A stretch of 64,000 nucleotides of DNA, taken from Allobosea sp. LC85. Lineage in GTDB: Bacteria > Pseudomonadota > Alphaproteobacteria > Rhizobiales > Beijerinckiaceae. A program made the position numbers and the translations under genes. The stretch lies in assembly GCF_000735605.1 (NCBI RefSeq), contig NZ_JPKG01000033.1, positions 155,494 through 219,493 of the forward strand, given 5' to 3'. Each line of letters begins with the position of its first letter. The first letter of the stretch is position 1. The notes under the pieces were generated by a model that did no database searches, was not told the origin of the DNA, and was given only the letters and a program-made list of their open reading frames with translations. Below are positions 50,358 to 59,027 of this stretch, one piece after another.

Positions 50358-50636
50358 ATGGCGGGAAATCAGCAGAAATGGTCCGCGGAGGTCGCCAGGC
50401 ATAGCGATGCGCTCGACCTCGACAAGGACGTGTTCGCGTCGCGCGATCCACGCGCCATCGCGAAGTCCCTGAAGCATTCGGCCGAAGAAAGTCATCGCCG
50501 CAAGACGACGCCGTTCCGTTCGGCCATGTCGATGCTGACCTTCCACATCAACCGGGCCGGAACCAAATTGTCGCGGTCGCAGAAGAAGGTGCTGGAAGCC
50601 GCCAAGGATGAGCTTCGTCGCGAATTCCATCGCTGA
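50358..50636 (+). CDS. DUF3175 domain-containing protein
   Basis: A 92-aa basic soluble protein. The family pattern is clear: KWSAEVARHSDALDLDKDVF, SRDPRAIAKSLKHSAEESHR, PFRSAMSMLTFHINRAGTKL and SRSQKKVLEAAKDELRREFH. DUF3175 proteins are common in Alpha- and Betaproteobacteria and have no known activity. The ATG at 50358 is preceded by an AGGAGGCAGG site. It is divergent from pcm and followed 87 bp later by the flavin reductase gene on the same strand. Confidence 0.88.
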   Translation: MAGNQQKWSAEVARHSDALDLDKDVFASRDPRAIAKSLKHSAEESHRRKTTPFRSAMSMLTFHINRAGTKLSRSQKKVLEAAKDELRREFHR

Positions 50637-50723
50637 GCCTGCGCCTGGAACCAGGTGGGCAAGGCCCGGCACGGACGGGTAAAGCGGCCTGGCATCGCCA
50701 ACGCAAGATGGGAGAGGGCGCCC

Positions 50724-51287
50724 GTGCCAAAACGTCCGGAGAAACGCGATTTTCCCGTCAGCCAGGTGCGCCGCTATCTGGAACCCGGACCCATCGTGCT
50801 GGTGTCGTCGCGATGGCGGGGCGCCGACAATGTCATGACGCTTGGCTGGCACACGGTTCTGGAGTTCTCGCCGTCGCTCATCGGCCTGATGGTGTCCAGC
50901 GGCAATCACAGCCACGGAATGATCCGCGAAAGCCGTGCCTGCGTCGTCAATCTGCCGACCACGGCCTTGACCGATGCCGTCGTCGGGATCGGCAATACGA
51001 CCGGGGCGGAGATCGACAAATTCGACCGGTTCAAGCTCACGGCAGAGCCCGCAAGCAGCGTCGATGCGCCGCTGATCGGCGAATGCCACGCCAGTTTCGA
51101 GTGCCGTCTTCATGACGATGCGCTGGTCGAGCGCTATAATTTCTTCATTCTCGAAGTGGTGAAGGCGCATGTCGCACCGTCGCCGCAGCGCCCCGAGACA
51201 CTGCACTACACCGGCGAGGGCGTTTTCATGGTGTCGGGGAAGACCATCAGCCGTCGCGCGCAATTCCGGCCGGAGAGGCTGCGCTGA
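50724..51287 (+). CDS. Flavin reductase family protein (flavoredoxin-like)
   Basis: A 187-aa FMN-binding split-barrel protein. Typical segments are PGPIVLVSSRWRGADNVMTL, FSPSLIGLMVSSGNHSHGMI, RESRACVVNLPTTALTDAVV and ECHASFECRLHDDALVE; the NHSHGMIRES loop binds the flavin phosphate. These reduce or bind FMN/FAD and serve partner monooxygenases or act alone. The GTG start at 50724 (VPKRPEKRDFP) follows GGGAGAGG; the ATG at 50655 has no ribosome-binding site. A strong hairpin terminates it at 51378-51407. Confidence 0.88.
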   Translation: MPKRPEKRDFPVSQVRRYLEPGPIVLVSSRWRGADNVMTLGWHTVLEFSPSLIGLMVSSGNHSHGMIRESRACVVNLPTTALTDAVVGIGNTTGAEIDKFDRFKLTAEPASSVDAPLIGECHASFECRLHDDALVERYNFFILEVVKAHVAPSPQRPETLHYTGEGVFMVSGKTISRRAQFRPERLR

Positions 51288-51377
51288 GCCGCACGCGTGT
51301 CGCCAGCGCCGAGGGGCCGCGCGTCTATTCCCTGTCGGCCGGGCCGGAAAAGCGCGGACGCCTGGGGCGGGCAGAGC

Positions 51378-51407
51378 TTCAGCGGCCGCCCGGAGGCGGC
51401 CGCTGAA
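51378..51407. terminator. Bidirectional hairpin between flavin reductase and katG
   Basis: A 13-bp perfect stem TTCAGCGGCCGCC / GGCGGCCGCTGAA with a 4-nt loop (CGGA). The plus-strand side is followed by GGCTTTTC, a usable T-run, for the flavin reductase transcript. On the minus strand the katG stop is seven bases before the stem and no T-run follows, so termination of katG there would be weaker. Confidence 0.85.
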
Positions 51408-51413
51408 GGCTTT

Positions 51414-53600
51414 TCACCTGGATCGGGCCAGGTCGAAGCGATCGAGGTTCGTCACCTTGGTCCAGGCTGCAACGAAGTCTTTCACGAACTTCTGCTGCGC
51501 GTCGGAGCTGGCATAGACCTCGGCGAGCGCGCGCAGGATCGAGTTCGACCCGAACACGAGGTCGACGCGCGTGCCCGTCCATTTCGGCGCGCCGCTCTTG
51601 CGGTCGGTGCCCTCGAAGATGTCCTTGGACTCAGGCCTCGCCTTCCACTGCGTGCCCATGTCCAGCAGGTTGACGAAGAAGTCGTTCGTCAGCGCGCCGG
51701 GCCGGTCGGTCAGGACACCTTGGCTCATGCCATCGACATTGATGTTGATCGCGCGCAGTCCACCGACCAGCACGGTCAGCTCGGGCGCGGTCAGCGTCAG
51801 CAGCTGCGCCTTGTCGATCAGGGCTACCTCGGCCGGCACCCTGAGGGTCGCCTTCTGGTAGTTGCGGAAGCCGTCCGCCTGCGGCTCCATCACGTCGAAG
51901 GCGTGGATGTCGGTCTGCCCCTGCGAGGCGTCGGTGCGGCCCGGTGCGAACGGCACGGTCACATTCTGGCCGGCAACCTTCGCCGCCTGCTCGACGCCGG
52001 CATTGCCCGCCAGCACGATCAGGTCGGCGAGCGAGACCTCCTTGCCGCCGGTCGCGGCCAGGTTGAACTCCGACTGGATGCCCTTGAGGACCTTGAGCAC
52101 CTTGGCGAGCTGCAGGGGCTGGTTGACCTCCCAGTCCTTCTGCGGCGCCAGGCGAAGGCGCGCGCCATTGGCGCCGCCGCGCTTGTCGCCGCCGCGGAAG
52201 GTCGAGGCCGAGGCCCAGGCGGTGCCGACGAGCTCGGAGACGCTCAGGCCCGAGGCCAGGACCTTGGCCTTCAGCGCAGCGACGTCCTCGTCATTGATCA
52301 GGGGATGCTCGACGGCCGGCACCGGATCCTGCCAGACCAACTCTTCCCGGGGCACTTCCCGCCCGAGATAGCGCGAACGCGGGCCGAGATCGCGATGGGT
52401 CAGCTTGAACCAGGCGCGGGCGAAGGCCTCAGCAAAAGCCTGCGGATTCTGCAGGAAGCGGCGCGAGATCTTCTCGTAGACCGGGTCGACGCGCAGCGAC
52501 AGGTCGGTCGTCAGCATGGTCGGCTTGCGCTTCTTCGACGGATCATGGGCGTCGGGGATGACGGCCTCGGCGTCCTTCGCCTCCCACTGGATGGCGCCGC
52601 CGGGGCTGCGGGTCTGGACCCATTCGTATTTGAACAGGTTCTCGAAGAAGTGGTTGCTCCACTGCACCGGCGTCTGCGTCCAGGTGACCTCGATGCCGCT
52701 GCCGACTGCGTCTGCGCCAAAGCCGGTGCCGAAATTGCTGGCCCAGCCCAGGCCCTGCGCCTCCAGCTCTCCGGCTTCCGGGTCCGGCCCCTTGTGGGAT
52801 TCGGGCGCCGCGCCATGGGTCTTGCCGAAGGTATGGCCGCCGCCGATCAGCGCGACGGTCTCTTCGTCGTTCATCGCCATGCGGGCGAAGGTTTCACGGA
52901 TGAAATGGGCCGCGGAAAGCGGGTCGCCATTGGCGTTCGGGCCTTCCGGATTGACGTAGATCAGGCCCATCTCGGTAGCGCTGAGCGGGGCATCGAACGT
53001 GTCGAGCGGGCGATGCGTCAGCCAGGCGGTCTCGGAGCCCCAGTTGACGTCGAGATCCGGCTCCCAGGTGTCGGTACGGCCGGCGGCGAAGCCAAAGGTG
53101 CGGAAGCCCATCGTCTCCAGGGCGACGTTGCCGGTGAGGATCATCAGGTCGGCCCAGGAGATCCGCTGCCCGTATTTCTGCTTGATCGGCCAGAGCAGGC
53201 GGCGCGACTTGTCGATATTGACGTTGTCCGGCCAGCTGTTGAGCGGGGCGAAGCGCTGCTGCCCGCGGCCGCCGCCGCCACGGCCGTCGCTCAGGCGGTA
53301 GGTGCCGGCGGCGTGCCAGGACATGCGGACGAATTGCGGGCCGTAATGGCCGAAATCGGCCGGCCACCAATCCTGCGAGTCGGTCATCAGCTTGCGCAGG
53401 TCGTTCTTCAGCTCTTCATAGTCGAGCTTGCCGAATTCCTCGCGATAGTCGAAGGCCTGGTCCAGCGGATCGGATTTGGAGGAGTGCTGGTTCAGCAGGT
53501 CGACGCGCAGCTGGTTGGGCCACCAGTCGCGGCTCTGGGTGCCGCTGGTCCCGTGAGCGACCGGGCATTTCCCGGCTCCATCCTCAGTTTTCGCATTCAT
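51414..53600 (-). CDS. katG: Catalase-peroxidase
   Basis: A 728-aa bifunctional haem catalase-peroxidase with the two-domain KatG layout. The active site is seen in RMSWHAAGTYRLSDG (distal Arg-Trp-His), the Tyr of the Met-Tyr-Trp crosslink region in MGLIYVNPEGP, and the proximal haem His in ALIGGGHTFGKTHGA. Family features continue with QWEAKDAEAVIPDAHDP and LGREVPREELVWQDPVP. It destroys H2O2 and organic peroxides. The ATG at 53600 has GGAGAG upstream. It is divergent from oxyR, the standard arrangement for OxyR-controlled katG. Confidence 0.97.
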   Translation of the reverse strand: MNAKTEDGAGKCPVAHGTSGTQSRDWWPNQLRVDLLNQHSSKSDPLDQAFDYREEFGKLDYEELKNDLRKLMTDSQDWWPADFGHYGPQFVRMSWHAAGTYRLSDGRGGGGRGQQRFAPLNSWPDNVNIDKSRRLLWPIKQKYGQRISWADLMILTGNVALETMGFRTFGFAAGRTDTWEPDLDVNWGSETAWLTHRPLDTFDAPLSATEMGLIYVNPEGPNANGDPLSAAHFIRETFARMAMNDEETVALIGGGHTFGKTHGAAPESHKGPDPEAGELEAQGLGWASNFGTGFGADAVGSGIEVTWTQTPVQWSNHFFENLFKYEWVQTRSPGGAIQWEAKDAEAVIPDAHDPSKKRKPTMLTTDLSLRVDPVYEKISRRFLQNPQAFAEAFARAWFKLTHRDLGPRSRYLGREVPREELVWQDPVPAVEHPLINDEDVAALKAKVLASGLSVSELVGTAWASASTFRGGDKRGGANGARLRLAPQKDWEVNQPLQLAKVLKVLKGIQSEFNLAATGGKEVSLADLIVLAGNAGVEQAAKVAGQNVTVPFAPGRTDASQGQTDIHAFDVMEPQADGFRNYQKATLRVPAEVALIDKAQLLTLTAPELTVLVGGLRAININVDGMSQGVLTDRPGALTNDFFVNLLDMGTQWKARPESKDIFEGTDRKSGAPKWTGTRVDLVFGSNSILRALAEVYASSDAQQKFVKDFVAAWTKVTNLDRFDLARSR

Positions 53601-53898
53601 GATTCTCTCCAATTCACATTACGCTGGTCGCGCGTTTCTCAATCACAGGCGGTCGGTGCGGGGCAGCGACCCGTGGTCATGGCCTGCCAGGCCTGCCAGC
53701 CGGGCGGCTGGAAACAGGGGCGATCGACAGGCGCCGGCGGCTGGGATGGCCAGACCGGCCATGAGCAGATCGCCACCGGCCTTGATCATGCGGGGCGGTC
53801 TCGGCATTGCCTGCTCCTCGTCTTCGCAGGGAGCGTCTTAGCAAAAGGGTTTCATTATTTTAATTCCGATTTTCTGATTGCGTCGATAAGCTAAAATT
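53601..53898. promoter_or_regulatory. katG/oxyR divergent promoter region
   Basis: A 298-bp spacer between divergent katG and oxyR; AT-rich near oxyR. An inverted repeat CATTATTTTA (53853-53862) / TAAAATTATG (53892-53901) with one mismatch spans the oxyR start and could be an OxyR-binding dyad. I cannot see a full ATAG-type OxyR box. The katG and oxyR promoters must lie here. Confidence 0.45.
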
Positions 53899-54804
53899 AT
53901 GACGAACCTGACACTGAAGCAGCTGCGCTATTTCGAGGCGCTGGCCCGCCACGGACATTTCGGACGTGCGGCTGAGAGCTGCGCCATTTCCCAGCCGGCC
54001 CTGTCGATGCAGATCAAGGCCTTCGAGGAAGAGCTCGGCGCCGAACTCTTCGAGAGGGACAGGCGCCAGGTCCGGCTGACGAGCTTTGGCGAAGAGATCG
54101 CGCTCCGGACCAAGGATATCCTGCGCTCGGTCGATGAGCTGGAGGACTATGCGCGCAGCTCGCGCGGAGGGCTGGTCGCCAAGCTGCGCATCGGCGTCAT
54201 TCCGACGGTCGCGCCCTATCTGCTGCCCGGCCTCATCGCCGACCTGACCCGCCTCTATGACGGCCTCGACCTCCATGTCCGCGAGACGCTGACACCGAAG
54301 CTCGTGCAGGAGCTGAATGAGGGCCGGCTTGACATGGCGGTCGTGGCCTTGCCGGTCTCGGAGCCGTCGCTGACCGAGGCCGCCCTCTTCACCGAAAGCT
54401 TCGTCCTCGTCCGGCCGCGCGAGGATGAGGGAAAGCCCGCCCCCAATCGCGAGGCGCTGCACGAAATGCGGCTGCTGCTCCTGGAGGAGGGGCACTGCTT
54501 TCGCGATCAGGCGCTCTCGTTCTGCAACAAGACCCCGCGCGCCATGCAGCCACGCGATCTGCTCGACGCAAGCTCGCTGTCGACCTTGGTGCAGATGGTC
54601 GACGCTGGCCTGGGCGTCACCTTGATTCCGGAAATGGCGGTCTCGGTCGAGACCCGCTCGGCTTCGGTCTCAGTCACTCGCTTCAAGGATCCCCAGCCGT
54701 CGCGCACGATCGGCATGGTCTGGCGCAAGACGAGCCCGCTTGCGAAGCAGTTTGCGCAGATTTCCGAAGCCGTGCGCCTCTCGGCCGGAGCCCGTCGGCT
54801 GTAG
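53899..54804 (+). CDS. oxyR: Hydrogen peroxide sensor-regulator OxyR
   Basis: A 301-aa LysR-family regulator of peroxide defence. N-terminal HTH: QLRYFEALARHGHFGRAAES, SQPALSMQIKAFEEELGAEL. The redox pair is conserved: LLLEEGHCFRDQALSFCNKT contains the two Cys that correspond to Cys199 and Cys208 of the E. coli protein, which form a disulfide when oxidised. Its divergent neighbour is katG, so it most likely activates katG in response to H2O2. Location cytosolic/DNA-bound. The ATG at 53899 lies within the right arm of the inverted repeat. Confidence 0.95.
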   Translation: MTNLTLKQLRYFEALARHGHFGRAAESCAISQPALSMQIKAFEEELGAELFERDRRQVRLTSFGEEIALRTKDILRSVDELEDYARSSRGGLVAKLRIGVIPTVAPYLLPGLIADLTRLYDGLDLHVRETLTPKLVQELNEGRLDMAVVALPVSEPSLTEAALFTESFVLVRPREDEGKPAPNREALHEMRLLLLEEGHCFRDQALSFCNKTPRAMQPRDLLDASSLSTLVQMVDAGLGVTLIPEMAVSVETRSASVSVTRFKDPQPSRTIGMVWRKTSPLAKQFAQISEAVRLSAGARRL

Positions 54805-54851
54805 GAGAGGGCGGACGGCCCGGCTGCCTCACGCCACGCTTGATAGGGCTT

Positions 54852-54867
54852 TCCAAAACGTTTTGGA
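54852..54867. promoter_or_regulatory. LacI-type operator palindrome
   Basis: TCCAAAACGTTTTGGA is a perfect 16-bp palindrome with a central CG, the classic form of LacI/GalR-family operators. It lies 56 bp upstream of the LacI-family gene start and 48 bp after the oxyR stop. No copy is seen in the short gap before the binding-protein gene, so a single operator probably controls the whole operon including the regulator. Confidence 0.8.
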
Positions 54868-54922
54868 TGGCGTTATCCTGATCACAGAGCAGCGAAACGT
54901 CCAACCGATTGCCGAGACGCCG

Positions 54923-55930
54923 ATGAGTTCCTTGCGCGTGCTGGCGCAAACGCTGGGGTTGTCGATCACGACCGTCTCGCGGGCGCTCGATGGCTATGGC
55001 GATGTTGCGCTCGCGACGCGGGAACGTGTGCTGGCAGCGGCCGAGGCAGCCGGTTACCGGCCCAATTCCGCCGCCCGGCGCCTGCGGCGCGGGCTCACCG
55101 AGATCGTCACCATGGTGCTTCCGGCCGAGCCGGGGCATTTCAACGAACCGCTCTATATCGAGCTCATGGGCTCGATCGGCGAGCGGCTTGCGGAGCAGGG
55201 CTATGATCTGACCTTGATCGCCGCGCTGCCCGGCCCCGACGAACTCAAGACCTATCGCCGCCTCGTCGACGGTCGGCGCACCGACGCCATCATCGTCGTC
55301 CGCACCCGGCGCGAGGATGCGCGCCTGCGCTACCTCACCGATTCCGGCTTTCCCTTCGTCGCGATGGGGCGCAGCGATTTTCCCGAACCCTATGCCTTCG
55401 TCGATGGCGATGGCGAGGCCGCGTTCCACGATGCCGTGCTGCGTCTGGCCGCGCTCGGCCACCGCAGGATCGGCCATCTGGCGGCTCCCTCGGCCTTCAC
55501 CTTCGCGCATCTGCGCCGCAGCGGCTTCGAGCGGGCCAGTCGCCAGGCTGGCCTTTCGGCTGAGATCGTCGAGGACAGCGCAAACGAGGCCGGCGGCTAT
55601 CGGGCAGCGAAGCTGCTGCTGGCGCAGCCGGAGCTGCCCAGCGCCCTGCTTTGCGCCACCGACAGCATGGCGCTGGGCGCGATGCGCGCCATTCGCGAGC
55701 GCGGTCTCGTCGTCGGGCGCGACATTGCGATCATCGGCCATGACAATATTCCGGCCGCGGCCTTTTCCGATCCGGCGCTCGCGACGATGGAGCTGCCGAT
55801 CGCCGCAACGGGGCGCCGCCTTGCGGAGATGGCTCTGGCCCGCATCGGCGGGGCGGATCCGCGCGATCTGACAGAGATCAATGCCGTCGAGTTCATTGCA
55901 CGCGCCTCGCTCGGGGAGGCGCGAACCTGA
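54923..55930 (+). CDS. LacI-family transcriptional regulator of the sugar transport operon
   Basis: A 335-aa regulator. The HTH is at the N-terminus (LRVLAQTLGLSITTVSRALDG), followed by the hinge GYRPNSAARRLRRGLTEIVTM and a periplasmic-binding-fold effector domain (FVDGDGEAAFHDAVLRLAAL, HRRIGHLAAPSAFTFAHLRR, ALLCATDSMALGAMRAIRER, IIGHDNIPAAAFSDPALATM). It is followed at 78 bp by the binding-protein gene on the same strand and is the presumed sugar-responsive repressor of the ABC/GH63 operon. Its own promoter holds the 16-bp palindrome, suggesting autoregulation. ATG at 54923. Confidence 0.92.
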   Translation: MSSLRVLAQTLGLSITTVSRALDGYGDVALATRERVLAAAEAAGYRPNSAARRLRRGLTEIVTMVLPAEPGHFNEPLYIELMGSIGERLAEQGYDLTLIAALPGPDELKTYRRLVDGRRTDAIIVVRTRREDARLRYLTDSGFPFVAMGRSDFPEPYAFVDGDGEAAFHDAVLRLAALGHRRIGHLAAPSAFTFAHLRRSGFERASRQAGLSAEIVEDSANEAGGYRAAKLLLAQPELPSALLCATDSMALGAMRAIRERGLVVGRDIAIIGHDNIPAAAFSDPALATMELPIAATGRRLAEMALARIGGADPRDLTEINAVEFIARASLGEART

Positions 55931-56008
55931 CCCCATCGCGGACGGGGCAGGCCGCTCGCAGCCGCACCGTCCGATGCCAGCCAGAACAAGCGAGACAGGG
56001 AGGAGCCT

Positions 56009-57292
56009 ATGAAGACGCTCAATCATCTGGCGATCGCCGCCTTCGCGGCGGGGGCCGTGCTCGCTGCGCCTGTCGCCAGGGCGCAGGATGTCGTCTTTCT
56101 GTCGACACAGCTGCGGCCGATCGACGAGGCGCAGAAGGTGCGCGACGTGCTGCTCAAGGGCGCGCCGAAAACCACCTATGTGGTCGAGGAGCCGCCGCAA
56201 TTCGCGGTACGCATGAAGGCGGAGCAGGCGGCCGGCAAACGCACGATCAGCCTGGTGGGGGCGCTGCACGGCGAGTTGCAGCCGCTGGCGCCGGCGGGCT
56301 CGCTCGACGCTGTCGACGATCTTGCGGCCAAGCTCGGTTCGAGCGGCATACCGGCCGGCCTGATGGAACTCGGCAAGCTCGGCACGCCCCATCAGCAATA
56401 TATCCCCTGGATCCAGGCGACCTATGTTCTGGTCGTCAAGAAGGAGGCGTTGCCGTTCCTGCCGGCTGGCGCCGATGTCAACGCGCTGACCTATGAGCAG
56501 CTCGCCGCCTGGGGCAAGGCGATCCAGGACAAGACCGGCCAGCGTCGCATCGGCTTTCCGGCGGGGCCGAAGGGCCTGTTTGCCCGCTTCGTGCAGGGCA
56601 ACCTCGTGCCGTCCTATACCGGCTCGATGGTGACGGAGTTCCGCTCGGCCGCAGCCGAGAAGGGCTGGACCGATTTCAAGGCGCTCTGGGCGACGGTGAA
56701 CCCCAACGCGAACAACTACAATTTCATGCAGGAACCGCTGATGGCGGGCGAAGTCTGGATCGCCTGGGACCATATCGCCCGCGTCAAGGATGCGCTGACC
56801 GCCCAGCCCGACCAGTATCTCGTCGTGCCGCCGCCGGCTGGTGCGAAGGGGCGCGCCTATATGCCCGTCATTGCCGGGCTCGCCATCGCGAAGGACGCGC
56901 CGAACCGGGCCCAGGCCGCGGCGGTGATCGAGCATCTGCTGAAGCCTGCGACGCAGCTTGCCACGGCGCAGGAGGTCGGCTTCTTCCCGGTCGTGGATGC
57001 GCCCCTGCCGCCCGACCTGCCGGCAGGCGTCAAGCTGCTCGCCGATGGCGTCGCCAAGACGCAAGGCGCGAAGGACGCGATCGTCGCGCTCCTGCCGATC
57101 GGCCTTGGCGACAAGGGCGGCGAGTTCAACAAGGTCTATTTCGACACGTTCCAGCGCATCGTGCTGCGCAACGAGCCGATCCGCGCGGTCCTCGACGCGC
57201 AGGCCGAGATTCTGCGCACGCTGATGACCCAGACCGCCGCGCCCTGCTGGGCCCCGGACAAGCCGAGCCAGGGCGCCTGCCCGGTCACCTGA
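56009..57292 (+). CDS. Carbohydrate ABC transporter substrate-binding protein
   Basis: A 427-aa exported binding protein of the family 1 type. A Sec signal (MKTLNHLAIAAFAAGAVLA, cleavage near VARAQ) is followed by a two-lobe binding fold: RPIDEAQKVRDVLLKGAPKT, then ISLVGALHGELQPLAPAGSL, and Trp/aromatic-rich ligand-contact parts such as HQQYIPWIQATYVLVV. The C-terminus has a Cys pair (APCWAPDKPSQGAC) likely to form a disulfide. The ligand is probably a sugar or glycoside, because the genes that follow are two permeases, an ATPase and a GH63 enzyme. GGGAGGAG precedes the ATG. Confidence 0.92.
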   Translation: MKTLNHLAIAAFAAGAVLAAPVARAQDVVFLSTQLRPIDEAQKVRDVLLKGAPKTTYVVEEPPQFAVRMKAEQAAGKRTISLVGALHGELQPLAPAGSLDAVDDLAAKLGSSGIPAGLMELGKLGTPHQQYIPWIQATYVLVVKKEALPFLPAGADVNALTYEQLAAWGKAIQDKTGQRRIGFPAGPKGLFARFVQGNLVPSYTGSMVTEFRSAAAEKGWTDFKALWATVNPNANNYNFMQEPLMAGEVWIAWDHIARVKDALTAQPDQYLVVPPPAGAKGRAYMPVIAGLAIAKDAPNRAQAAAVIEHLLKPATQLATAQEVGFFPVVDAPLPPDLPAGVKLLADGVAKTQGAKDAIVALLPIGLGDKGGEFNKVYFDTFQRIVLRNEPIRAVLDAQAEILRTLMTQTAAPCWAPDKPSQGACPVT

Positions 57293-57365
57293 GCTTCGGA
57301 CGGCTGCGCTCCGGTCATTCCGGCCAAGCGCAGCCTCCAGGAGCGCCTTGCAGAGGCCTTCGACC

Positions 57366-58214
57366 ATGCCCCAGCCACGCTGGTTGCCCTATGTCCTGAT
57401 CGCGCCCGCGGTCGCCTTCCTTGCGGCCTTCTTCCTGGTGCCGTTGGGCCAGACCATCCTGCTCTCCTTCGATGGCGGGCAGGGTGTCTCGCTTGCGAAT
57501 TACGCCCGCATGGCCGGCGATCTCAATTTCCCGACAGCGCTGCGCAACACCTTCGCGCTCGTCATCGTGGTGATTCCGCTGCAGGTGGCGCTCGCGCTCG
57601 TCATGGGGCTGATGCTGCAGAAGATGACGCGCGGGCGGGAGCTGGTGCTCTGGATCTGGACGATCCCGCTCGGCGTCTCGGACCTCGCCGCCGGCCTCGT
57701 CTGGCTCGCGATCCTGCAGGATTCGGGCTATCTCAACACGCTGCTGTTCCAGATCGGCGTGATCAGCGGCCCGACCGCCTATCTCAACAGCGAAACGCCC
57801 GTTTCCCTCTTCTTCGCCGTCGTGATGGCCGAGCTGTGGCGCGCGACCGCGATCGTCCTGATCATTCTCGTTGCCGGGATTCAGCTCATTCCCAAGGAGT
57901 TCGGCGAGGCCGCCGACATCTTCGGCGCCAGCCCCTGGACGAAATTCCGCAGGATCACGCTGCCCTTGCTGAAGCCCAGCCTGCAATCGGCGCTGATCCT
58001 GCGCACGGTCCTGGCCTTCGAGGTCTTCGCGGTCGTCTATGCGCTTGGCGGGCGCAATTTCCCGATCCTCGTCGGCGAGGCCTACACCTGGCAGAACGAG
58101 AACCAGAATTACGGCGTCGCCGCGGCCTATGCCGTGCTGGTGATGGCGATCTCGCTTGCCGCGACGATCATCTATCTCAAGGCGCTGCGGGTCGATCCGG
58201 AGACGCAAGGATGA
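57366..58214 (+). CDS. Carbohydrate ABC transporter permease (MalF-type)
   Basis: A 282-aa inner-membrane subunit with six predicted TM helices, beginning LPYVLIAPAVAFLAAFFLVP. The cytoplasmic EAA motif that touches the ATPase is visible in EFGEAADIFGASPWTKFRRI, followed by TLPLLKPSLQSALILR. It belongs to the MalF/UgpA-like group. The ATG at 57366 is used; an in-frame TTG at 57348 preceded by AGGAG is possible. It overlaps the next permease by an ATGA and lies 73 bp after the binding-protein gene. Confidence 0.93.
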   Translation: MPQPRWLPYVLIAPAVAFLAAFFLVPLGQTILLSFDGGQGVSLANYARMAGDLNFPTALRNTFALVIVVIPLQVALALVMGLMLQKMTRGRELVLWIWTIPLGVSDLAAGLVWLAILQDSGYLNTLLFQIGVISGPTAYLNSETPVSLFFAVVMAELWRATAIVLIILVAGIQLIPKEFGEAADIFGASPWTKFRRITLPLLKPSLQSALILRTVLAFEVFAVVYALGGRNFPILVGEAYTWQNENQNYGVAAAYAVLVMAISLAATIIYLKALRVDPETQG

Positions 58215-59017
58215 GCGCGCCCCGCAAATGGCTTTATGTCACCGGCGTGCTGGCGCTCTGCGCCTGGGTGCTGGTGCCGATCTACCTGATCGGGCTTGGC
58301 GCGATGGGCGGACGGATGGCGGTCTTCAAATGGCCAAAAACCTTCACGCCGGCGGAGACCTCCTTCACGGCGCTCGCAACCTTCCTCAGGATCGAGGGTG
58401 TCTGGAACGCCGCGCTGAACTCGCTGATCGCCGCGTCGCTGACCATGCTGTTCTCGATCCTGCTCGGCGCGCCGGCGGGCTACGCGCTGGCGCGTTTCGC
58501 CTTCCGGGGACAGAGCGCCTTCCGCCTGCTGGTCCTGCTGACGCGGGCCTTTCCGCTGGCGATTCTTGCCCTGCCGCTGACCGTCATCTTCATCCGCGTC
58601 GGGCTCTACGACACGCCGTTTGGCGTCTCGCTGGTCCACACGGCCCTGGCGCTGCCCTTCGCGGCTCTCGTGACCTCGTCGCTCTTCATGGGTATTCCCC
58701 GCGAATACGAGGAGGCGGCCTGGGTCTTCGGCTGCACGCGCTGGCAGGCTTTCCGCAAGGTGGTGCTGCCGCTGGCGCTGCCCGGCATCGCAGCAGTGGC
58801 GATCTTCGCCTTCGTCATTTCCTGGAACGAGGTCTTTGCCGCCTCGGTCCTGACGGTGCGGGAGCGCACGCTCACCGCCTATCTGCTGACCGTCCTGTCC
58901 GAATCACCGCTGCATTACCGCTTTGCCGGCGGCTTCATTCTCATCGTTCCCTCGGTGCTCTTCATCTTCGCGGTCAGGAAATACCTGTTCGCGATGTGGG
59001 GCGTCTCGAGCAAATAG
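58211..59017 (+). CDS. Carbohydrate ABC transporter permease (MalG-type)
   Basis: A 268-aa inner-membrane permease with six TM helices, starting KWLYVTGVLALCAWVLVPIY. The EAA motif is in EYEEAAWVFGCTRWQAFRKV, followed by VLPLALPGIAAVAIFAFVI. It is the MalG/UgpE-like partner of the preceding gene, overlapping it by ATGA (58211-58214). The third helix block (LTRAFPLAILALPLTVIF) and the final AVRKYLFAMWGVSSK are usual for this family. It forms the transmembrane channel with the upstream permease. Confidence 0.93.
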   Translation: MSAPRKWLYVTGVLALCAWVLVPIYLIGLGAMGGRMAVFKWPKTFTPAETSFTALATFLRIEGVWNAALNSLIAASLTMLFSILLGAPAGYALARFAFRGQSAFRLLVLLTRAFPLAILALPLTVIFIRVGLYDTPFGVSLVHTALALPFAALVTSSLFMGIPREYEEAAWVFGCTRWQAFRKVVLPLALPGIAAVAIFAFVISWNEVFAASVLTVRERTLTAYLLTVLSESPLHYRFAGGFILIVPSVLFIFAVRKYLFAMWGVSSK

Positions 59018-59027
59018 GGGGAAGCCC

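Noticed and set aside
51297..53894. An 865-codon plus-strand frame opposite katG
   Set aside because: Shadow of katG; the real gene is supported by catalytic motifs.
54683..57367. An 894-codon minus-strand frame across the lacI and binding-protein genes
   Set aside because: Spans two well-supported plus-strand genes and has shadow-type composition.
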